Positions 22,522 through 35,252 of a DNA stretch of 64,000 nt are shown here, one piece after another. The notes beneath the pieces were generated by a model that was given only the letters and a program-made list of their open reading frames with translations, ran no database searches and was not told where the DNA came from. The stretch comes from Isoetes taiwanensis (lineage: Eukaryota; Streptophyta; Lycopodiopsida; Isoetales; Isoetaceae), in assembly GCA_021234155.1 (NCBI GenBank), contig JAJEKV010000047.1, positions 2,466,494 to 2,530,493 on the forward strand. Reading direction: 5' to 3'. Numbering within the stretch: the stretch's first letter is position 1; every line of letters starts with the position of its first letter. The position numbers were made by a program, and so were the translations under genes.

Positions 22522-25500
22522 ATCACGGATATAGTTTTACTTCTTATTTGAACACCTATAGAGATATAACTTATCCAGTGTCTCTTGGTTCCGATGACGA
22601 AGTGAATGAATATGTTACATTACTGCTAATTGCTCGTTGTCAAACAGGGGGTCAAAAGAAGAGAGACATTCACAATGAGCATGGAGATTTCATTAATTAC
22701 TAGTTAGAAAAAAAAAAGATCGTATTTTGAGAATTTTGAATTGAAAATGGTTATGCTCAAATATATGTTTAAGTGAGAGTTTTCTCAGGTACTGATGCTT
22801 TTCTTTCTAGTCTGATGCTGCTTTATACAGATAAATAACTATGCCTTGCACTGAGTAAGATTAGATACTCATATTCTTCTCTTTAGTACTTCAAAAATAT
22901 TCATCTAAATTTTCGAAGAAAAAATACAACATTCAGGAGCCTACATGGCTTGCTTATGTATTGTCATACATCTACTAGTTATTAGGTGGGAAGATTAATC
23001 TGAGCATGTCAACCATATCATCTATCAATACAATTTATGTGCTTTATGTATATCTGCTTTAGAGTAGAGGAGGATGAAGATGTTGAGAATACTCCTGTAT
23101 AATTCTGTAAAGCATTGAAACCTTGTACTCTTTTACCTATATAATATAAAAATCCTCGTTGTGTCTCTCAAAAAAAAGAAAGAAATAAAAGAAAAGAAAA
23201 AACTAGCAATAGAACAAGCTTGGGGTGGAGGGAGGGATCTTGAAGTGGAGATGATGGACAACAATTTGCATTCATGACAAACCAATCCTACTTTTCTTAC
23301 AAGCTTTAGACCAACAATTGCGTAGGCTTAATTACAAATTTGCTTACGTTTATGCTTGTTATATTGGTTCCCTTAGCTTCTAATGTTGTACGTCCTTTTT
23401 CAAACGTGGAATTTGTTAGCAGAGCACCCTAATTCAGTTATGATTCGAAGTTCTATTTTAAAATCACAAGGTATTGAGTTTTTGAGTTTCAAAATCATAA
23501 CATGAGACATGATCAAGGAAGCTAGCAATGTGAAAAGGAAGTGGAAAAAGAGAATGATTAGCACAAGCGGAGGGAGATTACCCATTAGAGTTTTTTTCGG
23601 CTCAAGAACTAGTACTTGTTTTGAGTGTTTATAATCACTTAGAGTCTACCAGAAGACAATGCATTTATATACTTATTCAAGAATATTAAAAGCTTAGAGT
23701 GACATTGCCATTTTTTTGTCATTTTCAAAATATGTCTATGAATGGTGATTTTGGAACATAGGGTCTACAACCTAAAACTCTGGCATTTTGTGGCCCAACA
23801 GACCTAAGGGCACAACCATATCATCTTTGTATTTAAGATTGCTTATTTGAATGCTCCAACATGACTTGTTCTTAGAACCTGAATGCAATGAAGGTGCTCT
23901 AGAGCTCATATTCTAATGAACAGATTGAATAAACTCTTCTTTGTGGAGATAAATTACTGGATCTAATATTGTTTACCAACCACCACCGCTTTAAAGGACC
24001 CCAATTATACTCACCAGACTGAGCTAGTGCTCTTCCAAAGGGAACACATGCAGGCAATTAGGTAGCTACATTTGCCAACACTACACCAAAATCATGCCTA
24101 CATTTTAGAATGAATAAAAACAATATTGTCTTTTACTGGGAAATATAAGTGTGTTTTCTTTTTCTGGAATATGAAGCCACTTGGCTTTACCACAGCAGTC
24201 TATGCAATCTCTTTCTTTCGAATCAATCATTATGATAGGAGATTTTTAGACCATGCATCATTGTCCTACGTGTTTGTTTTGGTTGTCTTCATATTGCATT
24301 GCCATTAATCGTGGCTTCAAGCTATGATGTTGTATATTTCCAAAGTAGTGTCTTTTTACTTGCCCAACGAAAGTTTCTTAGCATGTCATGATACTTTGAA
24401 CTCTTTCTACTCAATATCAGGGATGGAATTAAATAATGTTAAGTGTGCTATTATTTGACCATTTGATTGTGATATTGACATAAGTTTTAAGGCTTGGAAC
24501 TACAGTAGCTTCCACATAGACATTTAAGCTTTTGGGAATTTCACCAAATTTAAAAGAGAATTTGAAGGGCCTCTCTACCATGGGAGGTGTGACAGTTGCA
24601 AATGTTGTTCTTAATGCCATTTGTAAATGCTATTCCCAAATGCTAGTTTCCATTGGCACGTGTGGGTAATATAAAGTTGGAAGATTTGTTCAATGCTAAT
24701 ATGTTGTTATTTGATATGGGAATTTCCAGGAACAAGCAAGACTAGAATCGACAATATAGGCAAACAAAATAACATCAATGCGAAATATGGAGTAAAAATA
24801 GACTAAACATAATTACTTGTTTATGCAACACAAACGAAGAATAGTCCCCTTCCAGATCCTCTACAATATAAATCTAGTAGCATCACTGGAGGTTTTCCTC
24901 TGGCTTTCCTTGAAATCCAATAAGTTTGTCATGGTGGTTTGCACTCTTATCTCGTATCATTATCCAAAAATATCAATTCGGCTATAACACACAACATAGT
25001 TGCTACCCCATATTCATTCTTGCATGCTATTTGTCATAAAAGCGGGGAGACTTTTAGTATTCCCCATATAGTGCAATATGAAGTCCAACACCACGAGGAA
25101 AAAGAAGAATAATCTGCGTGATGAAGAAAACATAAAGTAAAAAACGTGGACATGTTATGTTATTAACACTAGAGTTGTTACTGAAACTATTCTGGGTTCA
25201 TCCACCCAAATTGGTCCAGCATACTCTCTACCACTTAAACCCAGGTATCTAACAAGAGAAATTTCCATTTCATAAGATACTACCACTTTTGGAATCTTCA
25301 CTCTATTTTTTATGATCATGGAGAATTTCATGACCAATAGATTTACTGATATATTGTGGTAATTACCCAAACCTCATAGAATTAAATAGTTTTTACGCCA
25401 GGCCAGAACTGCATTCTCTAAACTTTCTAGCATAAAAGGGTCCAAATATTTCTAAAATTGAAAGTAATTGTTGTTTTATGACAAAACATATTGATTTGCA

Positions 25501-26655
25501 TGTTTTTATCTTTCACTGCTATTAAATGACATTATATGAAGTCTTTCAAACCATATTTAGCTCAAAAGCTGTTTGAGGTTATGAATTGTTTTTTCTTTAC
25601 TACAACAAGTTTTGGTGTAAGACATGTGGCCATAAGTTGTCAACTCTAAGAGCTATAACTCAATATTTTTTTGAAGTGTCCATAAGTTGTGTTGATCTTA
25701 ATTTTCATGAAAGAAAATTCGACACAGAATTCAGGAAAAAAATAGGTTTAATTAAAATCATATATAAGCGTTCTAAGAGCAATAAATGATGCACTCCATA
25801 CATTCCACTTATATCTACATAATGAAGAATTTTATCAACTTAAATATGTGCATAACCATGTATTCTTTATATTTAGAAGTGGTTGCCAATAAACAAAATT
25901 GGAGTTTAGTTAAGATACTAGTACAAAAAACTCATCTTTTATGATGGGCAATATTTTCTTATAAATGTGACCCTTCGTCGACAACATAAACCTTAAATTT
26001 TAGGTTAAAAGTAACACATTATGTAGAAGATTTGATTTAAAATAGGCATGGACCATTTCTAGTTTGTACTTAGGCTTACCATATTTTAAAGCAAGAAAAT
26101 ATTCTTTTTCAACTCATGATTGACGAAACATGTGATAGGAGTTGAAAGTATAGTTTGTATCATCTTAGTGCAAAACACGCGATGAAATCTTCTTATAATT
26201 ACTATCATAAACTTCGGACATGTGTTTGCTACTTAGGAGTTCCTATTTTACGTATAATAATAGTAACTTTAGTTTATCTTTCGTGATAGACTGTAATTAT
26301 TATGGATTTAAGCTTCATCGGCAACATAGATCCTCAATTTAATGTTAGAGATAACATACTACTATATGTAAGACTTGAATATGAATGGGCATCGATCGTT
26401 ATGGTCCATAATTAGATGAATTGGATAGAAGTAAATCTCTCTAATTATCATTACCAATTCTATTTATTGCTCATTGTCACTTATACAATGATATGGTAAT
26501 TTTCTACCTTCTCTAACATAATTTTTGGAAGGATGAGTGGAGATTCATATAGGTTCAATTTGCTTGTGCTGCACCATTAAATAATGCAATTCTAGCAACC
26601 AACTAATTTTTTCAAATAGAATACTATATATGGAATTTATATATTCTTAAGACGA
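22522..26655. other. AT-rich stretch, nothing recognisable
   Basis: There are no convincing genes or elements. Two minus-strand ORFs (24429-24620 and 25155-25370) have protein-like composition, but no domain, splice or homology signal that I can name. Confidence 0.45.
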
Positions 26656-26660
26656 GTTTA

Positions 26661-27035
26661 AATGAGAATGAGAATGAGAATGAGAATGAGAATGAGAATG
26701 ATTTTTTATCGTCCACTGAGACCAATCGGCCTATGGGACCCACAAGGAGTGCAGCAAACTTATTACTGTCCGGGTTAAAAAACCCCCGCCCCGAAGGGTT
26801 TTCGAGGGAAAAACCGTGGCAGTAATAAGAATGCTGTCAAACTGTACAAGTATACATCAATGTATATATACATGTCAAGTGTGTGCCTGAGGACATAGCT
26901 GATCTCGCATGTCCATAACCTCCTGAAGGTATGATCCCAGCACCCGTACGGATGCTGTGCTCAATGTCACATGTAATGGCTGGCCAGGCCTGACCAACTC
27001 AGCATAGCGCGTCCGAATTTGATGATTCTAAGCCA
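26661..27035 (-). mobile_element. LINE-A 3' end, copy 5, with GAATGA tail
   Basis: A (GAATGA)n tail at 26661-26702 is followed by the LINE-A 3' region on the minus strand, ending near 27035 at the ggctggccaggcctgacc block. This copy shows the 3' hairpin best. Outer arms CTTATTACTG (26759-26768) and CAGTAATAAG (26820-26829) are perfectly complementary. Inner arms AAAACCC (26779-26785) and GGGTTTT (26796-26802) are complementary too. The tail unit is a hexamer here, against AGAAT pentamers in other copies. Confidence 0.85.
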
Positions 27036-28241
27036 TGTGGACCAGCAATAGGAAACAGACATAATAGTTTACCTTTATTTTTCATAGTTATAGCTTTTCA
27101 TATTTGTTCTTCATTCTCTTGCATTGCTTCCACAACTTGAGAAGTCTGAAAATACTTTTGAGTTCACCATTCAATGTATGGAACGTGTAAGCTAATAGAT
27201 AACCTGAAATGGACACTAGAAAATTAACTCTAAACCTCAAAATCATGAGCATTGATTATTTTTAACGAGTGGAGTAGCTCATGAGGTGCTTATATCTTGC
27301 AACTGAAACTAAAATTGATTGACATGAGGGAGTTCTTAATTTTAAAAGAAGGTGGACTAGTAATGGTCTCAGACATACAAACCTTTCTTGATTTCTTGTG
27401 CTTTTTTTACGTGCTTGTTTTTGGGGTGATTCCATATCATGGTAGCCTTTCATAATATGATTTTTTGGAGGATGACTTTGAATCATTTTATTTCTATATA
27501 GACATAAGTTCTCAGTCACTTGTAAATGAAAAAATAAAAGAAAAATCAAAACTTCATTATTAAGGCTAGTGGACATTTTTCTTAGATAAAGCAAGTTGTC
27601 TACTACTTGTATTCAAAATTTTAGGTCAAATTTCATTGTTCTACAAAATTTAGGGATTTGATTTGGAAACAGCTTTCTGGAAACTAATGTTGGTTCACAG
27701 AAGACAAACAACAATTTTGATCCTATCATGTTCAAACAACTTATCTCTCTTCTCAGAGCTCGGATTGAGGTGCAGTTTTTTGTGTCTTACTCATTAACCC
27801 GCGAAGAAAAATACAAAAATAATGAAAAAAATCATAAAAATCTTCTTACTGAAACAATTTTACTTTATCTAAACATGAAGCAAAACAGACTTGACCCCCT
27901 TGCGTTTACCTAAGTGTAACTCTCATAAATGGGGACCAATAGATTTTTAGGTATTTTTTCCATGCAATATGACTGCCATATATTAACATATAATATTCTC
28001 AACATTAAATATTATTTAGTTGCATTTCAGAGTTAACTACACACAATTCACATGCTGCATACAGTACACCACAATCACTATACAACACAATAACCACCTC
28101 ATGCACCACCACACTAAGCACCATAACTAAGAAAACATGAATAATAGAATTTATAAACTAACCTGTGATTCCTCCAGATAGTGAGCACCCTGTTCTTCTC
28201 TTACGTTTCTCTCCAATATTCTAGTTCTAACATCCTTTGTG
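27036..28241. other. No recognisable gene
   Basis: AT-rich. ORFs at 27262-27594 (minus) and 27728-27913 (plus) have no recognisable motifs. Confidence 0.45.
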
Positions 28242-28966
28242 TTAGGAAATACTTGAATCTTTTAGCCCTCTTATAAGAAACCCATTTCCCGCCATTATAA
28301 TCGATCTCTGCCCTTTTTTTTTTACCCTTTGCAGGTTTCTTGGGTGAACATCTAATACCTTTTCAAGATCTCTCTGGCTGATTTTGTCACTTGTTTCAGA
28401 ATCTGCACGACGTGGTACAGACATTGCAAGACAGCTAATTCTTGGCTGCTAGGCAGTCATTGCTGGTAGAGAGTTTCACAATCTGCATAGAGTCCCAGAG
28501 GCTCCTAATGACGATGCTCTTGGCTTCCAAATCCTTTAATTCTTCACCTATAATTTTTTCCAATGTTTTATCCCTCAAAAACTCAAGTAAAATTTCTTTC
28601 TTCATGCTGTCCTCAATTCTTTTGGTCTGTTTATGAAAAGACATTAGCAAATTAAGGACACTACGACATTTAATGCTTGCACTTCTTGATGAACTGGATC
28701 CTTTTGCCAATTCTGCAAGCTCCAATCTTCTCTCTCTTCTTCTTTTCCTCTGGTGTCTTTTCTTCAACATTTCTTCTTGCTTGGTTCTTCTTCATTTTCT
28801 TCTGTCTAAAATGCCAGTTTATGGACAGATTACCCCGTTCACATCCATATCCACAATGGATTGGAGCTTGCAACAGCGAGCCAAAGAATCGGAAATTGAC
28901 AAAGAACAGGAAGAGGCTGAAGAATAGGAATTTGAATTTTAGTTTTGAAATTAGAATTTCCCCCAT
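28242..28966 (-). CDS. Unidentified Lys/Glu-rich minus-strand ORFs
   Basis: Adjacent minus-strand frames (28670-28966, 28435-28770, 28242-28424) have protein-like composition. The first reads a Lys/Glu-rich 'KKMKKNQARRNVEEK' segment. The second contains 'MKKEILLEFLRDKTLEKIIG', which could form an amphipathic helix or coiled coil. The first two overlap in different frames. I recognise no family. It may be a broken gene or a retroelement remnant. Confidence 0.2.
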
Positions 28967-29534
28967 AAATTGTTTTTTTTTTTTTTTTGGAGGGGAGGGG
29001 ACGAGGGGGACAGGTGGGACACCACAATATGCTTTCGCCCGTAAGGTGAGTCAAGGATTAGAGACAAAAAGAAATAGTATTCGGTATGGTTGGCTCTATA
29101 ATTGTTACTTAGCTCCTAACATGTGAAGTCAAATAGAATAGCATTTAAAGCGGATGAAGGTACTAGAGATTAAAAGAAGGCAGGGTTGAAAGAATTTTGC
29201 TACCAAGGCATCTACTAGAGAAAAATTATTTAAACATCAGTACTAGAGAAGTCTGTACTTCTAGGGTATTGCTATGAGCGAACGTTAGGGGAGAGCAGAT
29301 TAGGATCCAACTTAGGAGATTCTATCTCGCTCCGAAGAGTCGTCGTCCATCTCGGATCGACAAAGTGCGATACTATGGTAGGGGAACCCATTTGCCGAGC
29401 GCACCTTGCTATGGTTGCACACGTCTGGTGGAGTGGTTACCACCCACAGTATGGGTTTACGGAAGGCTGTCTTCTAATCTAAATAGAAAACATAGCCATT
29501 ATAAATAAAACGAGAACTACTATATCCTTTGAAA

Positions 29535-29608
29535 AGGGAACTTAGCCCATTGGTAAAGGGGTTACAAGAGGTTAGGGGTTTAATCCCACAATATACCTCT
29601 TTTTTTAA
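29535..29608 (+). repeat. tRNA-like SINE head with oligo-T end
   Basis: The A-box-like tagcccattggtaaagg is followed about 35 bases later by the B-box-like GGGGTTTAATCCC (29575-29587), and then by a T7 run (29599-29607) that could act as a Pol III terminator. The arms do not make a full cloverleaf. Confidence 0.4.
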
Positions 29609-30180
29609 AAAGAGTTGTTGTCTAGAATGAAGCACTTAATATGTATAATAAATATATAAAACTTATATCATTTCTAAGGAACTTCATGTGGATATGGTAA
29701 ATCAGAGGATTAGCTGCTAACAAAGGCGATATTGGGAAGCTTGTAGCTTCTCACATTGGAACAACAATCGGCCAAGCCTCTACCCTTCTGAATGCAGCAT
29801 AGCAATATTTTGAAAGAAGACGCACCAGTAGACCATTACACACATCTAGCTTCCCTTGAAACAAATTGTGCAAAGATCTTAAATAATTGTTCAGACTGAT
29901 AATTGATACTACTCTTCACCTACAAGCAATCAAATAGTACACATCGAAGGCAAGAAGGCACATTAGATTGCAAAGCATCAATAGAAAATATCTTACCTTC
30001 TTGATTGCCACCCTAGAACATTTTGGAGGAGAGTATTACACAAGCCTATACAGCCTCTTGGCAACTCTTCAAACCAATGGGTGCAATACTTGATGCAGCT
30101 TTATGATCCTAATATATCCGAAATAATATAACAACACAAATTGGTCCCTTGCTGACTATAACGAAGGCAGATGAGCAAAA

Positions 30181-30450
30181 TTGCTCGCCAAAATCCTTGA
30201 ACAACAATTAACATCATGGGGAGATGAGACAGGGGTATGCATACTTGACGTGCTACGAGAAGGTCCCAAAAATTCCAAGGTCAATCTGGGAGATGTTATC
30301 AGCCATGAAGCGTCCTATGGGCTACTAGTTAGAAACTCCACCGCTCTGTCATTCGAGTGGTATGGGGACTCTGAAATGATGATTAGACTTCCTTCATTGA
30401 CGTCTATAGCTATGTCTTTATTTCAAACTATGTCACGTACATGTTTTTAA
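30181..30450 (+). CDS. Unidentified ORF
   Basis: An 89-codon open frame with a soluble-protein-like composition ('GDETGVCILDVLREGPKNSK', 'EWYGDSEMMIRLPS') just before a poly-T stretch. It has no recognisable domain, and the initial codon is not ATG (TTG at 30181). A retroelement fragment is as likely as a gene. Confidence 0.2.
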   Translation: MLAKILEQQLTSWGDETGVCILDVLREGPKNSKVNLGDVISHEASYGLLVRNSTALSFEWYGDSEMMIRLPSLTSIAMSLFQTMSRTCF

Positions 30451-33400
30451 TTTTTTTTTTTTTTAATACATTCAAGGGTTTTTTATCAATGTATTTTATT
30501 TTGAAGTTTGGTGTTTGGACTTGAACTCTTTCTAGCAAATGTGAAGCCTTACTAACATATCAAGACATAATACATTAAAGGATGGTGCTCAGCAATGGAG
30601 CACTAGTGCATAAAAGGGGCTGGATTTTTGCACAAACATCAAATCAACATGCTCTATTTCTGAAAGAAATGTGTCAATGTAAAGATTGACCCAAAAAAAC
30701 TCAAAAACTTGCTCTCAAATAAATCTCGAACCCTGGAGGTTCTAGTACTGTAATAGTCATGTAGTGTCCCTAATAGTCTAATTGCTATAGTTGCATCTAT
30801 GCACCCTAATGGAGCACTTACCAGCCTCCCTAGCACAAATACTATCACACATGGTTCTGTCAGTTGTCTTTAATGGTTATTATAGTGACTATCATTGGCT
30901 CAAATGTTTACTCATGCTAGAGAGGCATTGCGTCCTTATTGGACCAAATTTGAAGACAATTAGTAGAGAGCTTAATTTTTTGAATGATTAGAAACTGAAA
31001 TATTATAGTTTAGCAAATAACATACATATACATATCCTAATCTAATGCAAGAATCATGGGTTTAAACCCTAGTAGCAGATGCAAGGTTATTTTCCAAATT
31101 CCTAACCTACGAAGCCCCTTTCTGGAATGATTTGCAAGTTTGAAAAGAGAAATTCCAAGTTAGGTTAGAAATATACCTGAACTTTGGTTGAGATGAATAT
31201 GAACAGAAACAACCTTACTCAAACTAAAATTATAATATGAGGTATAACATAAGCAGAAAATGTAGCAGTAAAACTAATGTCCACCAGAAATAAAATGCCA
31301 TAACATACATATAAAGCAGAATTGCAAAGAAAACCAAAATCGAAATTGCAATTCGAACATGTTTGGAACTGCTACGTTCTAGTATATTATATGATATAAG
31401 TACCTATAGTATACTGCAACATCACAGCACATATCAAGCAGATTGACATCTCAAGCGTAAACATGCATGCCACCTAGATAGCTAGCATGTTAATATATTG
31501 TAAGGGTTGCTCCATGGACATATAAATATATTGACATGTATTTATTCTACGCAACCATTAGGAACCATTATATTATACGTGATAGTATAATATAACTCAT
31601 GAGCCAGCTCACATGTGAGTTGCACATGATGCCATAAATCCAACAGCATTGTATTTATGACATGCAATTATTATCAACCATTATATTGTACACGTTAATA
31701 TAACATGTGAATATAATCTATAACTGCCATATGGCGGTTTCCTAAGCAGCCAAGTGGGCCACTCAAGTACTAACCTCAAAGCGTAAGGAAAAAAGGGCAA
31801 GAACCCTAAAAGCCACCTTTTGGGTTCTAGGGGCAAAGGTGAGCGATCGGAGGAGCATTTGAAGCAATGCCAGACATAATTCAGTCTTTACAGTAGCAGA
31901 GAAGATCATTGTGCCTCACGATTCCAAGATCTTCATCCGTTTGCATCCATTTCAGCGGCATGGACGAGTTCTAAGGCATTGGAGGCACCCAAGGATCCGA
32001 TTATTGTCAATTCTGCCAGTCACTGCAAGCTTTACGCATGTTCTTAAGATGGATTAATATCTATTCTTAGTCCTAGATGATCTCTAGAACCCAAGAACCC
32101 ATACCTGTAACCTGGACTAACGAATGAATCCTAATCATGTTGATTAGATTAGTTAGATTAGATCTGTGATTTCTATTATTTCGATTCATTCTGTTATAGT
32201 ATGATGGATGTTATCTCTATTTCGCATCTCTTGTGTATTGGGAAGGGAGGGAGAGACCCAAAGCCTTCTTAGAAGATGATTCTAGAATAGCCTTATTAAT
32301 TCCCAATTAATTGCGGCCTGTGCATAAGAGCCTGCTTGCGCTGTGGGTGGCAGGGCCAGACCGGCTGACAAGGAGGACTTGTCTAGTAGTAGTTGATCCC
32401 TATAGTATGTGACGTCTACCGAGGAATGTTGTGGGCTAGACCTAATACCTTATGCACTACATGTGGCTCTGGTATGTGCTCGATACCTCTTAGATGTTGA
32501 GGCCACCTACAATGTGGTTGAAGTCGTATATGAGCAGTGCTCCCTAGCTCGCCTACTATTGGCATGGATCCTCTGGAGGAGAGAGTGATCTCCTCCTGCC
32601 TCATTGGAACTGGGGAGATGCAACCCAGGAGTAGACCCTTTGGCTATGCCCTCGGCAGTCTACGGTTCCGCTCCAAGACTTATCAGCCTATCTGCAAAGT
32701 GGATGGAGTGAATTACCCAATGGCCATGTTCCTTTGTGCCATTTATTTTTCTATATTGAATTACATTGTAATAACAATAAGTTCAATGTCTTTGTCCAAA
32801 GGCTTGGATCTTTTAAAATAAGGATAGTGTGATGGCTAATATTTGACTCTACATTTTGTGAAAGTTTAGCCAAAGGCAAGAAACTATGATGGAAAAAAAC
32901 CATTTACTTTAGCCAAGTGTTAGAAACTTCTAGCTCCAACTCAAAGGTAGTTTAGCTAAACCTATTTGGCTATACTAAAAATATAGTCGTAATAATTTAT
33001 TCCATGCTAAAAGATGGCTCTAGATATGATATTATTGTGTCAACTCCATCAACGTTTCTTGCTTCGAGTCCTCTTGTCGGTAGCACGTTGCTAGACGAGT
33101 GTTGAGGTTGTTGCTCGCTTCACACCTTCAAATTGCCCAGCATTCATTCCTTTTTGTCTGCTACACTATAGGAAAGAGAGAATAACAAGGGCAGCATATA
33201 TGCAAGGCATATAGCTTATACAATTACAAATACTACTAAAGCTATTAGGTCCCCCTGGTGCCTCGAGTTGCACACATATTCCATGGCAGTGTTGTCGATG
33301 TTCTTCCTAGTGCGATGGCGTTGATAATCTATATCCTCTTATTTGTACGTCAGCTCGTACCCCAGGTAGCTCTTCCATTCGAAACTTGACCTTGGGCTAT

Positions 33401-34340
33401 AGCTGTGCTTCTTTGTTTCATCCTTTGATAGTCAAAGTGATGGAGACTCTCGATCTAAATGCTAAACCCCCAAAAGATGACTCTAAACTTGTGTTTCTAC
33501 ACTATATATGTGAGCACCCGAGATATACAATAGGTATATACACACTTACATTGGGATTTCAATTCATCCACTTTTCTAATTTATATAAGAGGGTATTCTA
33601 AGGGTTCAGATCAAATGACTACTTGAAGGGCTCTCCTACAACATTCTGAGCTCTATAAGCAAGCAAGATGGCTCGGCCAATATTAATAGAGACATTCCTG
33701 TAGCCTTCAAGTCTATGGACATTAGGATATGTGGTCTTGGCATGAACTAAGCATTGTTTTACAAAGCCTTCATGATGTTTGGGACATACTCTGAGATCCT
33801 AGCAAAGGTTGGTTTTGGGAGTGGCTTGGACAGCTCTAGACTCTAGCTCCTGTCTAGATATCCTGGCAATAGGGAGTGTCAATGTGGTCGCTAAATCAAA
33901 TTCTATTGGAAAGACAACAAAGTTAGGTCAAGGTTTACGCCTCTGGCATAAGAAGAGATGATGTACCAACATTTGATCTTGTGTTGCTATGCCGAGGGTC
34001 TAGATGACTATAACAAAGGAATATTCCTGAGCACTTCTATGCAGTAGTAAGGCATCAACTTTGAGCTAAGAGAAAAACTTGCGAGTTCCTTATGCGGTAT
34101 TGCTTCTATTTATAAACAAACCCTAGTTCAAAGATCAAAATTTAGGGTTTGAGCAATTTTGGTCATTTTGAGATGGAATATAATATTTATGGCCTAATTT
34201 GAATCATAAATGATTTCTAGACTGTATAAATTTCAGGTGATTTAGATATGCCTAGCTCAAGTTATGAAGGTTCAAAATTTTGACCACTCACACAATGTGC
34301 CAGAGGAAGGGAGCTAAATTTTAGGTAGGGCTCTGGGCAC
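30451..34340. other. Repeat-derived stretch without genes
   Basis: 31.5-32.4 kb has the feel of a Copia-type LTR (AT-rich start with tataat-like motifs, 'gaaccctaaaagccac', then long non-coding sequence), but no ends or primer site could be fixed. A segment near 32690-32750 (tatctgcaaagtggatggag...) is partly repeated near 34410-34480. Confidence 0.3.
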
Positions 34341-34394
34341 ACTCTGTGAGTGGTAGCCACCTGTTTAGGTCCTAGATGACTCCAAAAGTTTGAT

Positions 34395-34895
34395 ATGAGG
34401 ACATTTTTCCCTATCTGCAAAGTGTGCACAGGAGGGGCGGATGGAGTGGACTACCCCAGCTATTGCTCTGTGCCAGCCAACGCCATTGTCATGATTCTGT
34501 CTGCTGTTATTCGGAGGCCCTGGTTGTTAGTTGACCTCCATGAGTCTGAGCCTTGGGTAGAATCCTCATTTATGGTGCATTTCCTATGTTATGTTGGCAT
34601 TATGTGTTGTTGCATTGATGATGGATAGACCACCCTTCGTGGTGGTATATTAATTATTTGCTTTATTGCCAGGTGATAACATGTATGTACGCTTCCGATA
34701 TATAGGATTCCCATAGAAGGCGTGGGACGAATGACACCTCTGTGTCCTTCACCTGGATACTTGCCCATCACAAGTGGCCTGAGTCGGACGAAGGGCCTTT
34801 CTGTGGTGATGGAGTCGCCATGGGAGGGGAATTTTCCGTATTCATACGATGCGAGCGTCGTATAGGTTCGGGGAGCATCACAATGGTAACAGAGC
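34395..34895 (+). mobile_element. Possible LTR end with initiator-Met primer binding site
   Basis: TGGTAACAGAGC (34884-34895) differs by one base from the plant initiator-tRNA primer binding site. It follows a sequence ending ...gcatcaca, as expected for an LTR ending in CA. Downstream, 'agaggccataactttctc' near 35095 resembles spacer text common in plant gypsy elements. The LTR start was not found and no coding domain follows, so this is a remnant at best. Confidence 0.35.
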
Positions 34896-35205
34896 AAGAT
34901 TTTGATAGAATAGATCATACTGGCCATATCTAACTCGTTAGACCATTTAGATAGTAGGGGACCTCCAACGTAGGATAATTACACTAAATTCGTAAGTAGG
35001 ATGATTTTTGGCCTAAGTATGTATGGAATGAGATAGTTAGGAAGAAAGTTTTGAGATTTTAAATTGAGGTTATGTCGAGTTTCGGCAGAATGCGGTCCCT
35101 TTCTTCCAGAGGCCATAACTTTCTCTAGGAAACTCGGATTGAGATGATTTTTGCTCCAATGCGTCGGATCGAAAAAACTTTTTACGCTTGACCGCTCGCT
35201 CTCCC

Positions 35206-35252
35206 GAAAAAAAAATGAAAAAAGAGAGAGAGAGAGACTCCCCTCCCCCCCT
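35206..35252. repeat. Purine-rich/GA microsatellite
   Basis: An A-rich run followed by about six GA dinucleotides and then a C/T-rich run. Low complexity. Confidence 0.7.

Noticed and set aside
29281-29480. Structured non-coding RNA gene
   Set aside because: The text is moderately GC-rich and could fold, but no snRNA, tRNA or rRNA signature was recognisable.
31500-32420. Complete Copia LTR
   Set aside because: Composition is suggestive, but no TG/CA ends, primer site or target duplication could be fixed.
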